From positions 2,728,001-2,792,000 of the forward strand of contig CM056878.1 of assembly GCA_029876055.1 (NCBI GenBank): 64,000 nucleotides of DNA, in the 5' to 3' direction. Source of the stretch: Madurella fahalii (lineage: Eukaryota > Ascomycota > Sordariomycetes > Sordariales). Both the position numbers and the translations under genes were made by a program. Position 1 is the first letter of the stretch, and each line of letters begins with the position of its first letter. The notes under the pieces were generated by a model. It made no database searches and was not told the DNA's origin. It was given only the letters and a program-made list of their open reading frames with translations. Below are positions 11,805-22,244 of the stretch, one piece after another.

Positions 11805-13347
11805 TCCGAGGCTCTCTGTGCACTTATAGATTATGATCGTCTTCGCCACGTTCGAAGCCATGAAAGCCGATGGATGTTTTATTTGTTTTTCTGGAGGCTC
11901 TAAAGGATTGCATGGGCAGGGAAATGCCCATTTTCATATGAACGGTCCGGAAGAGGGATGCGACACGTGTTGAGATACCACGAGTTCAAGATTTTTTATA
12001 GGAGTTTCGTAGTTGGGTTGACAACAGGATGGGATGTTCTTTTTCTTTTCTTTCTTTACTTTTCTTATTTTTGTGTATTCACATTGTAATGCTAAGGGCA
12101 GGAGTGAATCTTCTCCCTTCCTTGTTATAGGCCGGCGTTAGAGAAATTGTATCAGTTGGTTTAGTTTCGAGCCCGGTGCTTGAGGGTCCGTCGTCGCGTG
12201 CAAACCTGCTGGCGCCAGTATAGATGTGCGTACATAAGTCCACGTACAATACCTGCAAGGTTAGATGTCAAGCCGAAGCCGAGGATGGAGTCAACACCCG
12301 ACTCGAACACAAAATACCTTCCTTCCCTTGCCTCGCAAAGCAAGAGTTCCGTGAAATGGCTCTGGAAACTATACGCGATGAGTGAGCATCAGGATAAGAC
12401 TTCTCGTCTCAATTTGCATGCCAGTGAGCTTTCTGTTCTTGATTGTTCTTGATCCGGATCTTGATTCACATTCGTTAAGACGCTTTGCGCTTTGTGGGTG
12501 AGGTGCTCTGGGAGTGGGGCGTTCCAAGTCATCACTCTTCCCTAAAATAGCTGGGAGCGGCAGTCCGACAGTGGGCCCGATGCCTCTTGCACCCGGAACC
12601 CCACCATCGACTAACACTTTGGTGAGAGACACCCTGCTTCCTACGATAGCAGCAGCGGTCCCCCAAAAGTGCAGCCCTGAACACAAAGAACGTTGGGTCA
12701 GGCTGCCCGATGGACCGCGCAATGTGTGACTTCATTGCTTACCTGAGTTATGCGGCCTGAAGCACAGCAGATCATCCTCGCCCATCGCATCCCCACCCCA
12801 CTCTCAACGTCTCCCATCCTCATCCTCACTGCCCTGCCGTTGCAAACTTGGGTGCTGCGCTGCAGGCCATTTTTCCCTCCCTGTTCCTTCTCGTTCTGGG
12901 CGCATGCCAGCGAATTCCGGCTAGCTGTGCTGCCGCTTTGATTTGACTTCCTTGTTGGCAAAGCTTCCGAGGCTCGCTCACAAGCTGACACGACTTGCGC
13001 TTCCAGCCCGCCTTCCCCACCCCCGCCATTGTAAGGCAGCTTTTGGCACAGGCAGAAACCCAAAGCAGCGATCGCAACCGCTTGGGCTCGACCAACGTCT
13101 GAAAGTTTAGACCAAAAGCCACTAGGGGATCTGTGTTAGTTTTCCCGTTCTGATAAATCCTCCAAGTGAAATCACTTCACTTTTCTCACTTTCCTGCCCT
13201 TCCTTCCCGGTCACATTCCGAGCGGCCTCGCTTTCCTCAGAACCCCTCCCTCTCTGCCTACACCAACACCCCGACTCCGCTTCCAACTGCTTCGGCCATC
13301 TCGATCCTTCCGTGCTCCGGGTGGAAGAAGATCGAGTATGATGTCGC
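11805..13347. other. Intergenic region upstream of the 912-residue protein gene
   Basis: 1.5 kb. A T-rich stretch at about 12040-12075 probably belongs to the phosducin-like 3' UTR. About 12740-13340 is C/T-rich and likely promoter or leader of the next gene; it ends with overlapping short upstream ATGs at 13338 and 13341. No coding frame is supported. Confidence 0.45.
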
Positions 13348-16086
13348 ATGCTCAGGGCTGACAGGTTTCTCATCGTCATGGAACGGCAGACTCGCGAGTA
13401 TCCACACACACAACCTCCCGCAGACAACGCCCCAGGTGACTCCGATCTTCCGCCGTCGGGAGAGCAGCTCTCTGCCTCCCTCCCAATCCTTCGGTTTCCC
13501 AAGCCCCAAGGCAGCCAACACCTTGCCAACTGGGTCTCTAATAGCTTCCCCGGCATCATGGAGCCGTCGCCTATCATGTCGGACTCGAGCTCTCTGGCCG
13601 ATTCCGCGTATGAAATTATCAACGGCACTGACAGCGAGAGCCAGGACGGCCGCCTCACAGAGTCAACCGGCTCTCTTTCGGCTCCCCGGCCCGATGACGT
13701 TCACAGCCTAGACGGGTCCGAGGCTCCCTACGACAGCGATTCGGACGAGGAATCCGACCATTCTTCCCATGCGTCTTCCATCAGATACGCCGACCAAGCC
13801 CTGCAGAACCCCTCGACACAGCTCCCAACAAGCAGCCTCGAGTATGGGTCCAACACCGAAGGGTCCGGTGTTGTCGTCCGCTCGATCGAGTTCGAAGAAG
13901 GGGACGGCGACGAGCCGGTTCTCCTGGAGAAAATATCGGTCAAACATGCCATCCGTGAGTTTAGCGAAGAGGAGTCAACTGCAATGGCACGAAATCTAGG
14001 TCTGCCGGACGCTCCAAAGCGTCTGGTGGCGACAATCCGCCAAACAATGTCCCAGACCTACCTTTCTACCCGGGAGCCGTTACGGCTTCTCTACGTGGGT
14101 CGCCCCGACGCACAGAGGAGCATTGTGCTCAAGATCTGCAATGCAATCTGGGCATCACCAAAGATCGGTACCAAGGACCAAGACTGCTTTAGCCGTCACC
14201 GTGAGGGAGTATACAATATCGTGCCGATATCTTCGTTTGGCCCTGCTCCCGAACTTGACCTCATGCAGGCGTCTCATTATCAGATCAAGGTGGAGCACTG
14301 CACTTCAGCCGAGGAGGTCATCTATGAAGGTGGTTCGTTCCCGGGTGACACCGTGTATTCCATCACCATCGAGCACGACAGAGCTTACACATCGCTCTTC
14401 TCCCCGAGTGGCTCCGTCGTCCAGCCGAGGTGGGATCTGCCGCACATCGCGATCTTCTACTGTGCCGAGAAAGATGACACTGAAGCCGAGCGGACGAGGA
14501 ACGCCGCGTGGGCCTTCATGAACCGTCACGGTGTGCCGTCCATCTTCATCACAGAACAGCAGGACTTCCGCAAGAAACCTGCCGGCCGCTGGGCGGATTG
14601 CATTGATGAACACACGGTTCACCTCTGCCTGGAGTCCCGCGACCCGGAGAGGCCAATGGCTCCCCAACGCTTCCCCATTGACTACACATCCTTTGCGGAT
14701 ATCGACGCCCGGCAGATGAACCGCAATCTAGCATATTTGACCGGCTTGTCTGAACCCGGGGAGCCGGTTGTGAAGATGGAGACACCGTCGGCCAAAGAAA
14801 CGCAGCGACCAGAACTGCTGGCGACCTTCGGTAGGGCGAAACAGGCGTGGACGACATTTGTCGAGCCGCACGTCCCGAAGCGGTGGCTGGTCCTCGCTTT
14901 TGCTCTGCCTATCCTCATGTCGTTTGCCATCTCATTCTTCGCTACCGTCTTCCCGAAATCGTCACGGCAGGAAGGTGGCCCCCAAACTCTCAGCCAACCA
15001 AACAGCATCTGTGTCTCGCCGCTGTCTCGCTCCACAGCAGGCTTGACAACAACCAGCCAAGTCCCACCAGTGGCTACATCTACAACAACGGTCGTGATTA
15101 ACGTCACTTCCACCAGGACCGTCCAGGTTAGTCAAGCAAAGCCGTCAACTAGTACTTTGGCTTCTGCGTTGTCCTTCGCTGGACTCCTCTCTGACAGGCC
15201 ATCGGCTGCCGCTGTCAACTCCGAAATCAAGAGGCCAGTCTGCGCACCGAAGAAGACGACGTGTTCTGTACACATCCACAGCCCAACTGAGTTGTTGATC
15301 GCGATCCCCGGTCGAAATAAAGCCGTGTGGCTCGCGCATGGCGCCATCAGTGTCGATGTGCACCGCGGCGACGAGCTTCTGAGAACAAAGATGTCCTCGG
15401 TGGACGAAGGGGTGCTTGTGGAGCTACCACTGAAAGATGCGTACGGTGTTCTCAACGTCTCGGTGGTCACGACCCGCCGGCCAAAGATAAACGAGACATT
15501 TGAGGTCGATTTTGGCAAGACCGCAATTGCCGACGTCTTTGAGACAGGTCTTCATATGCTTGAAGACGCCATCAAAAGGCTGTCTGCCGGTGTCGACGAA
15601 GCATCACACCTCATCGAGGGCAAATACGTGCCTGCCTTTGACCGGGCCTTGGAGGCTGTCCGAAGCCGGACGGTTGATAACGTGAATCGAGCTACGAACA
15701 ACGCCAGAGAGCACATCGTTCGCCATCTCGAGTCGGCCGAGAAGCTCCGGAAGACAGTGGATCTTGCAATTCTTCAGGCACAGATCACATCTAGACTGTG
15801 GTGGCTCAGGATGCAAGGAAGGATGGACGAGTACGCCGAGTATCAACGCAAGGCGTCTCAATTTCTTAAGATGAAGCACGACGAACTGGTTAGAGGCCAG
15901 AAACCCCAGGAGAAGAAAAGTTCACGGTTTCTCTTCGGCATGCAACATGGATCCGGCTGGTCATGCAAGTGGGGCTGTGGGAGGACCAGCAAGGAAGCAA
16001 AGGACGCCAGCCAACAGGACGGTGCTCGGGATAGTCGGGATAGTCGGGATAGCCGGTGGAAGAAGCTGATACTGGGAGGGGAGTAA
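13348..16086 (+). CDS. Unrecognised single-pass membrane protein with coiled-coil C terminus
   Basis: Single-exon frame of 912 codons; I do not recognise the family. Residues 1 to about 190 are acidic, Ser-rich and probably disordered. About 195-480 looks globular, with a strand-loop resembling a degenerate P-loop (LRLLYVGRPDAQRS) and core strands such as HIAIFYCAEKD and HGVPSIFITEQQD. One strong membrane helix lies at about 512-535 (WLVLAFALPILMSFAISFFA). It is followed by a Thr/Ser-rich stretch suggestive of O-glycosylation, a beta-rich segment with a CAPKKTTC pair, then a helical coiled-coil region (about 735-860). The C terminus holds a Cys/Trp/Gly motif (GSGWSCKWGCG) and an exact triple DSR repeat. 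The start is uncertain: ATG 13348 follows short upstream ATGs, while 13378 (MERQTREY) and 13558 (MEPSPIMS) are alternatives. Low-complexity ends but a well-ordered middle argue it is a real gene. Confidence 0.8.
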   Translation: MLRADRFLIVMERQTREYPHTQPPADNAPGDSDLPPSGEQLSASLPILRFPKPQGSQHLANWVSNSFPGIMEPSPIMSDSSSLADSAYEIINGTDSESQDGRLTESTGSLSAPRPDDVHSLDGSEAPYDSDSDEESDHSSHASSIRYADQALQNPSTQLPTSSLEYGSNTEGSGVVVRSIEFEEGDGDEPVLLEKISVKHAIREFSEEESTAMARNLGLPDAPKRLVATIRQTMSQTYLSTREPLRLLYVGRPDAQRSIVLKICNAIWASPKIGTKDQDCFSRHREGVYNIVPISSFGPAPELDLMQASHYQIKVEHCTSAEEVIYEGGSFPGDTVYSITIEHDRAYTSLFSPSGSVVQPRWDLPHIAIFYCAEKDDTEAERTRNAAWAFMNRHGVPSIFITEQQDFRKKPAGRWADCIDEHTVHLCLESRDPERPMAPQRFPIDYTSFADIDARQMNRNLAYLTGLSEPGEPVVKMETPSAKETQRPELLATFGRAKQAWTTFVEPHVPKRWLVLAFALPILMSFAISFFATVFPKSSRQEGGPQTLSQPNSICVSPLSRSTAGLTTTSQVPPVATSTTTVVINVTSTRTVQVSQAKPSTSTLASALSFAGLLSDRPSAAAVNSEIKRPVCAPKKTTCSVHIHSPTELLIAIPGRNKAVWLAHGAISVDVHRGDELLRTKMSSVDEGVLVELPLKDAYGVLNVSVVTTRRPKINETFEVDFGKTAIADVFETGLHMLEDAIKRLSAGVDEASHLIEGKYVPAFDRALEAVRSRTVDNVNRATNNAREHIVRHLESAEKLRKTVDLAILQAQITSRLWWLRMQGRMDEYAEYQRKASQFLKMKHDELVRGQKPQEKKSSRFLFGMQHGSGWSCKWGCGRTSKEAKDASQQDGARDSRDSRDSRWKKLILGGE

Positions 16087-17184
16087 CTCTCGCTTTTTGT
16101 CATGGCAAGCATTTTTCTTTGTTTTGTTTTTGATGGGTTGGACCGGCGGTCGGTAAATGGGACGGGTGGAGGGCGCAAATACCTGCCTATCATGCCCCGG
16201 GATCGAGGGCCGGAGGGACTCTGAACCGGAGTTGTTCTTTGGGGGGTGTTCTTGCTTTACTAAATTCAGTATCATTACATGGGTTATCGATTATCTTTCT
16301 ACCTTGACTCGTTCCTGAGTCTCTCCTCTGAGCCGCGCCGTCGTCCTGTAAACGTTTTTCGCCTTCACCCCGTGGCCCCAGGGCACCAGATCCGCGAAGG
16401 AAAGCGAGCCATTGTGTGGTTTTCTGAGATGTAGAAGTGGATGCTGGTAGTGATCGGAAATAGAGTGGAATGTTCTTGATCCTAGGATACAGGCGATTGT
16501 GACCTCTTTTTCGCGATGCTGGTCTGCGGTTGAGCATCCCCGATTGATGAATAAGGCAATGGGACCGACCTCGACGTGTATTGAAAGCTCTCTGAGTCAT
16601 GTGTAACATCAGCCTGCGGGGTAGCCAACTGCCCGGATTCAGCCCAATATGCAGAATCCGGTGTCTCTGCGACCCAATCAGCACTTTTGCAGGGAGCAAG
16701 GCCAGGCCCGCTCATGCCAAATTTCTCTTGGGCCTGTGCATACCGTTCGACTTTGTTGATTTTTTGGGTAAGTGAGGGGCAGCCATTTTTTGGATTTCCC
16801 ACCCGCCACCACCACCTGCTTGTTGCCGACCACCTGCCTTATCCACCTCTTCTGGTAACGTCAGACATCCCAATACTTGCAAAACACGACGGCAGGGTGC
16901 ATCGCGTATTGTGAAAGCGTCCCTTGGCTGCAACGGAATTCGCAACGTCTGGTATGTTTTATTTTCGAATCTTGGTTTGATTTCCAAGCCCCGCTGGAGA
17001 AATAATACCCCGCCTCATTTTGCGTGATGGGCGCGCGGGCGCCCACTGCCTATCGCGGGGGAGGGGCAGACGCGCTCAACTTGGCCATGGACAACTTGCG
17101 CTGATACCTTTCGCCTTTCGCTCAACTGCTTTAGTATTCTGACAGCTCTCGCCCCCCAAAAAGCCCCGAGATTTAGCCATCAAC
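16087..17184. other. Intergenic region upstream of RanBP1
   Basis: 1.1 kb between same-strand genes. It contains the 3' flank of the membrane-protein gene, then presumed RanBP1 promoter sequence from about 16700. Minus-strand frames at 16190-16699 and 16482-16802 overlap and have no recognisable content. Confidence 0.45.
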
Positions 17185-18195
17185 ATGTCCGCCGAAAACG
17201 ACAACAAGCCGCTCGAGGAGGTGAAGCCCGAGGAGACGAAGGAGGTATGTCTAGCACCGTCGGCGCATCAACGGCTGGTGGAAATATGGGAGATGAGTGG
17301 GGGATCCGTGCTACATACAGGTTTTCTTGTTCTTTGGAGTGCGCCTTGACTAACCCATGTTTGTTTCCCTCGCAGACTCCTGCTCCGGCTGCGGCCGAAG
17401 AGGCTAAGCCCGTGACATCCTCATCCGTGTTCTCCATGTTCGGCGGTGGCGCCAGGAAGGAAAAGAAGGAGGAGGATGAGGACCGCGGCGATAACTCTGG
17501 CAGCGCTAAGGCCCAGCGCGAGGCCGCCGCCGCCGCCGCCGCCGCTGCGAAGAAGGAGGGCGACGAGGTTCGTCTTAAACGCCCCACCGTAGGTTATCAC
17601 TGATGAGGATGCTAATGCGTGTCGTGGGAACAGGAGGATCAGGCCCCCGAATCCGAAGATGTCCACTTCGAGCCCGTCATCCACCTGACTGAGAAGGTTG
17701 AAACCAAAACCAACGAGGAGTTGGAGGAGCAGGTCTTCAAGATGCGTGCCAAGCTCTTCAAGTACGTTTCGGATACTCGCGAGTGGAAGGAACGTGGTAC
17801 CGGCGATGTGCGCCTTCTCAAGCACCGCGAGACCGGCAAGACTCGGCTGGTCATGCGTCGCGACAAGACGCTCAAGGTTTGCGCTAACCACTATGGTATG
17901 TGCAACTCCGTATCCGCGGTGAGAGTGGTAATGTTTTAGAGGCTTACTCGCAATAGTCACTCCCGAGATGAAGCTCTCTCCCAATGTCGGGTCGGACAGG
18001 AGCTGGGTCTGGAACGCTGCCGCCGACGTAAGCGAGGGCGAGCCCGAAGCTGTCACTCTAGCTATTCGCTTTGCCAACTCGGACAACGCCAACCAGTTCA
18101 AGGATGCTTTCATCAAGGCTCAGCAGGAGAACGAACCTCTGTTTGCCAAGGCCGAAGCGGAGGCTGCCGCAGAGAAGAAGGAGGAGGCCGCATAA
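17185..18195 (+). CDS. YRB1: Ran-binding protein 1 (RanGAP co-activator)
   Basis: Binds Ran-GTP and, with RanGAP, stimulates GTP hydrolysis and cargo release after nuclear export. Exons 17185-17244, 17376-17567, 17634-17895 and 17957-18195 give 250 residues. The N terminus (1-90) is charged, with a nine-Ala run encoded by a GCC-rich tract at about 17522-17549. The Ran-binding domain spans about 93-225: VHFEPVIHLTEKVETKT, EEQVFKMRAKLFKY, EWKERGTGDVRLLKH, the RLVMRRDKTLKVCANH core split by the third intron, then SWVWNAAADVSEGEPE and FKDAFIKAQQENE. The C-terminal acidic/Ala tail ends KKEEAA. All three introns have GTATGT or GTTCGT donors and AG acceptors that rejoin the frame. The domain identity is unmistakable; the start follows the first ATG of the exon. 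Confidence 0.95.
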
Positions 18196-18771
18196 AGTTG
18201 GAGGCCTGTGACGGTTTAGGGAAACAACGAGTTTACGACTATGCACCCACCCTCCAAATGCCACGACACATACCGTCTCCTCGAGGGGAGGTACGAAGGA
18301 TCATGAGGATCACAGATGCACAGCACACGACCCCCGCTAGCAGAGCCAGCCACTTAGCCATACCGGGAAAAGGCATTCTTTGCCTGGAAAGAAAGGCCAG
18401 CGTTGATAGCTGTAGATAGACTCAATAGCATTACTTAGTCCCCTTGTGTTAACGACCCGTGTATGAATTCATGTCTTTGAGCCCCTCTCATGCAAGGAAC
18501 CTGTTGAAGGAAACCAAACGCGGTGAGTTCGACTAAAAAGGAGGGGATGCACAGACCGGCGATGGCACCCAGCTTCATTCCTAATTCCAAGCGTCAATTT
18601 CCTCCCATCCTGCCGCTGCCTAGCTTTCGTTGCCGAGACAGCTTTACAGAAAATCTGGGCTTTCTGAGCGGCTCGCATCTATCAATTTAAATTTGCGCAC
18701 GGACATCTTTCAACGCCACAGAACAGCACCGCCACACAGCAACACCACCATTAACCAGCACCGCCACAATA
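18196..18771. other. RanBP1-Taf14 intergenic region
   Basis: RanBP1 3' flank followed, from about 18650, by A/C-rich leader-like sequence leading to the ATG at 18772. Nothing else seen. Confidence 0.45.
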
Positions 18772-19225
18772 ATGTCGCTACCTGCCCTTCGCAGCCACAC
18801 TGGGGCGCTTCTAGGTAAGTGCGTTTGACTGCCGTGGTCGGGGTCGCGCAACTGGGCTGCTCGGTTGTACGAACGCGACCAACCCGCCACCGTGAATATC
18901 CTCAGACCAAAGCCTATCGCCCATCGCCCATCGCCCGATCACCCAAACGCCGCTGTTGGAAGCCTCGATCGCGACTCATATCCATCCACCCCAGCTTCGC
19001 GTATAAATCAATTGTTTTGTTTCCCTAGGAAGTCTTGACGTGGCCGAGCTTCCCCCCTCGGTGGCTGCGGCTCGCTCGAACTCCCTTCCCTTGCTGCCCC
19101 ACAAGCGCATACACATCTTTGGGCACATTATCTTTTACCGCAACGCCACGGATCGCATATATCACAGTATCAGCCTCGTATTTGAAGCTTTTTGGGAACT
19201 GACATTTGTGGGAATCTTGTCTTGA
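18772..19225 (+). other. Leader exons upstream of Taf14 with a possible 79-codon spliced ORF
   Basis: The ATG at 18772 begins a 43-nt exon (MSLPALRSHTGALL plus one base) ending at a strong GTAAGT donor (18815). A good acceptor (TTTCCCTAG) at 19028 would join a second exon 19029-19225 and close a 79-residue ORF. Alternatively the same donor can join a second acceptor at 19235 (branch CTTGAC, then TATAG), which keeps frame with Taf14 and would add 48 residues. I recognise neither product; this may be a regulatory upstream ORF, an alternative Taf14 N terminus, or non-coding leader. Confidence 0.35.
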
Positions 19226-19336
19226 CGACATATAGCCGAGCGGCGCCCCCAGGAGCAAATCGTTGTCTCGGGCGCGCAATCCAACGCCAATCGAACCGGT
19301 GCTGCTAGCTCGACGAAGAAGAAAGGGACCGCCAAG

Positions 19337-20275
19337 ATGATTGTTGAGGTAAGTGCGACTTGGACCCGTCGTACCGCTCCTGTGAGATGGAAGGACAGGG
19401 CATGGCTAACCTCGGCGGGGCAACACAGCGCAAGATTAAGGTTGTCACGGAGCAGCATAATATGTAAATGGCCTCTGGGTTGCGTGGGTATGGAGACGGT
19501 AGACTGACTGTACCTGACAGTCCGAAGCCCGCCGTGAATGAGGGTTTCCCCATGAAGGAGTGGACCGTCGAGATCTACATTCTCGATCAGGATGGGAAGG
19601 AGAAGCCGGCGAAATGCTTCACCAAGGTGGTCTATCACCTTCACCCCTCGTTTGCGAACCCGGTCCAGAGTATGCGCCCCCTTCGCAGCCATGATCATGA
19701 GGACGCAGTCCGGATGCTGATTCTGGCAGCTTTCATGGAACCCCCCTTCGCGTGCACCAACGAGGGATGGGGCGAGTTCGAGATGACGATTGACCTGTTC
19801 ACGACCGAGAAGGGCGGAAAACAGACCATCGTCCACGACCTCAACTTCGCCGCGCCGCAGTACGAGCAGATTCACACTGTCTCCTTCAAGAATCCGTCGC
19901 AGGCGCTCCAACAGGTGCTACGCGAGACGGGCCCTCTGCCGTCGGACGAGGAGCGCAAGCTCAAAAAGGCCGATGGCGGCAAGAAGAAGAAGACGTTTGA
20001 CGTTGAGAAGATGGCAGATGGCCTGGTCAAGCTCGCCGAGGACGATCTTCTGCAGGTCATCCAGATGATCCACGACCACAAGGACGACAGCACCTACATT
20101 CAGAATAACATCGATGCGGGTGAGTTCTCAGTCGATCTTTACACGCTGCCGGATCCGCTCCTGAAAATGCTCTGGGATTTCCTGGTAAGTTTATTCCCTT
20201 TTGGACAGACATAGATGGAGCATTTGCTGAGCGTAACCCGCCGCTCAGGTCAAGTCTGGGGTCATCACTGCCTGA
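19337..20275 (+). CDS. TAF14: YEATS-domain protein Taf14 (TFIID/TFIIF/chromatin-remodeller subunit)
   Basis: Shared subunit of TFIID, TFIIF, NuA3, INO80 and SWI/SNF in yeast; its YEATS domain reads acylated histone H3. Exons 19337-19348, 19429-19463, 19521-19669, 19730-20184 and 20249-20275 give 225 residues. The YEATS fold covers about 5-125: RKIKVVTEQHNI, EGFPMKEWTVEIYILD, FTKVVYHLHPSFANPVQ, EPPFACTNEGWGEFEM with the reader-pocket EGWG, and GGKQTIVHDLNF. A Lys-rich linker leads to the C-terminal extra-terminal-like domain (LAEDDLLQVIQMIHD, GEFSVDLYTLPDPLLKMLWDFL). The third intron (19670-19729) is exactly 60 nt with no in-frame stop; removing it restores NPVQTFMEPPF. The start at 19337 leaves four residues before the conserved core, as in relatives; upstream in-frame sequence is open, so a longer N terminus is possible. 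Confidence 0.9.
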
Positions 20276-22244
20276 GACACACCGGCCTGGTTGGTATCTG
20301 CATTCAACGGCGTCTGGCGTCTGGGAAGACCAAAAAGGTGGGGTTGGATGGTCCGCCACCGTGAGGCAACGGTTGGCAGTCCTCGGTGGTTTGATACTCG
20401 GACTCGGCACATACGACCGGGGATCTTGTGGAGGGTCGCGGGCTATCTCTTTTTTCTCGGGAGTCATTCCGCTAGGTTTATGTGAGGAGACTCGGCTCCT
20501 AAATCACGATAGATGGGTGGTCTTGCACTTCTAAATCGGTCGGCATAATAACGGAGGCCGCTTCTGATTTCCCTCTACGCTGCGTTGATCTTTGACACTT
20601 GGTGTTTAATTCTTTTCACTCTTTTCTTTTTTTTTCTTTTTCCTCCCATTCAAGGTGGGCTTCTCGGTCTCATTGCGGCGTGGCGATTGGGTTGCGATGG
20701 TGGGCATAGGGGGCGGTGGGGGGGGGGGGGAGGGGGGAGAGCAGGATTGATTGCTGGAAAGGTTTGCGGCATTGACACCTGTTGCTGATGCTTACTTTGC
20801 TCGCTCAACCTAACCTACTCCTAGTTAACGGGAAATTCCCCGAGTTTACATCCCGTGCTAACATGAACAAAATTAGCGCCAGCGAGGTCACGTCCTCGAG
20901 CCTTCTAGAGCAGCATGCACGTGAATCCCCCGAATGACACGATGGTTCCTGCGTTGTGGGAGTAGGTAGGATAGGCCGATCGGTTGCATGCAGCGGTAGA
21001 TCGTCGATCGAGGTGCGTCGGGAGTGGTGTCACTGAGCTGAAGGCATGCGCCGTCACCGCCACAGATTGCACGGATGACACCACAGCCCCTCCAGCTCAC
21101 AAGACCAGATCCAACACATTTCCAAATCCTCACCTTGAATCACACCGCCATAAGGTTCTATGTAGGGAAGGGCCTGTTGCCGAGTTCGTCGTCACCGAGC
21201 AAGGTGAAGGAATGGGGCCCGGCAACCCGCGTGACCAACGTCAACGTGACTTACAGAGGCAGCGCAGGAAGACCCCATGGGCCACGTAACTTGCGTTTCC
21301 GCGGTTTGCCATTCGCCAGTTCGCGGCCCCACTGCACATCATTGACATGGCTGGGAGTAGGCTCGAGAAAAGGCAACAGCCGGATACGATTCCGAATGTA
21401 GAATTATACGATCGGGGGAGGCCAGGTGTAAATTGGACTCGGGACCCTTCCCGTCATGCTACCTCTGGATGGTTGCACACATCTGCGTGTCAGGCGGAGT
21501 GCAAGAAATGTCTTATCGTCTACGGGTAGCAGAGTTGGTCCCTGGGCGTTGGGACGCTGCCGGGCTGCCGGGCTGCAATTGGACTCGAGGAACGCCATCA
21601 TCCCATCTCATTCGCCAAGCGCCTTGCAGGGCGGCTGGTTGGTGGCTTCTTGCGTGCAGCTTCAATAACTCGACGAGAGACAGCAGACCGACACCGGCGA
21701 GGGGAGAAAAGACAAACCCACCTTTGCCGCTGCCCGCCACAATTCCATTCTTCTTCTTCCTCGTGAGCACATCCCCGGTTGCGACGAGTGCGGAGCGCTT
21801 CCACACCTTCCACCTTTGAACTTTCGAAAGGCACTAAGAACACAGAGGTGAGGAAAGGCAATTGAATTCCCCACCGACGGGTCCCTGTTCGAGGAGCTGG
21901 AGCTGTCGCTTCAACCGGGGTTGATGTCTGGGCCTGCACGCCCGATAGGCCTGCCGTTGCCCCTCGTGGGTCTGCTTCCGCAGCATCCCCCGCCCCGCAG
22001 CAGTAGCGAGAAGGCTCCAAGCAGCGGATCCCGGGATTTATCCCAGCAGGCCAGGCCCCTCAACTAACCCCAAAAGCTCGCCCCATTCCCTATTTCCTGC
22101 GTCTTCACCCATCGTAAACCGCTTCAAGCCGATCGCTACGGCCCCAACGCTCGGGAACTCTGGTACCGGGGACCGCTCAAACAAAGGGGGGGAGAATCCC
22201 GAAAGTGACATCTTATAGGCCTTCGGCCGTACGAACTGCCCGTC
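20276..22244. other. Taf14 to Zn-cluster gene intergenic region
   Basis: 2 kb. Taf14 3' flank, a T-rich patch at about 20610-20650, a G-rich patch at 20709-20737, and from about 21650 GC-rich DNA that should hold the promoter and leader of the regulator gene. No supported coding frame. Confidence 0.45.
20709..20737 (+). repeat. G-rich tract with G13 run (possible G-quadruplex)
   Basis: G-runs of 5, 2, 13 and 6 separated by single or few bases on the plus strand, inside otherwise ordinary sequence. Enough G-runs for an intramolecular quadruplex; structure is inferred only. Confidence 0.6.
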
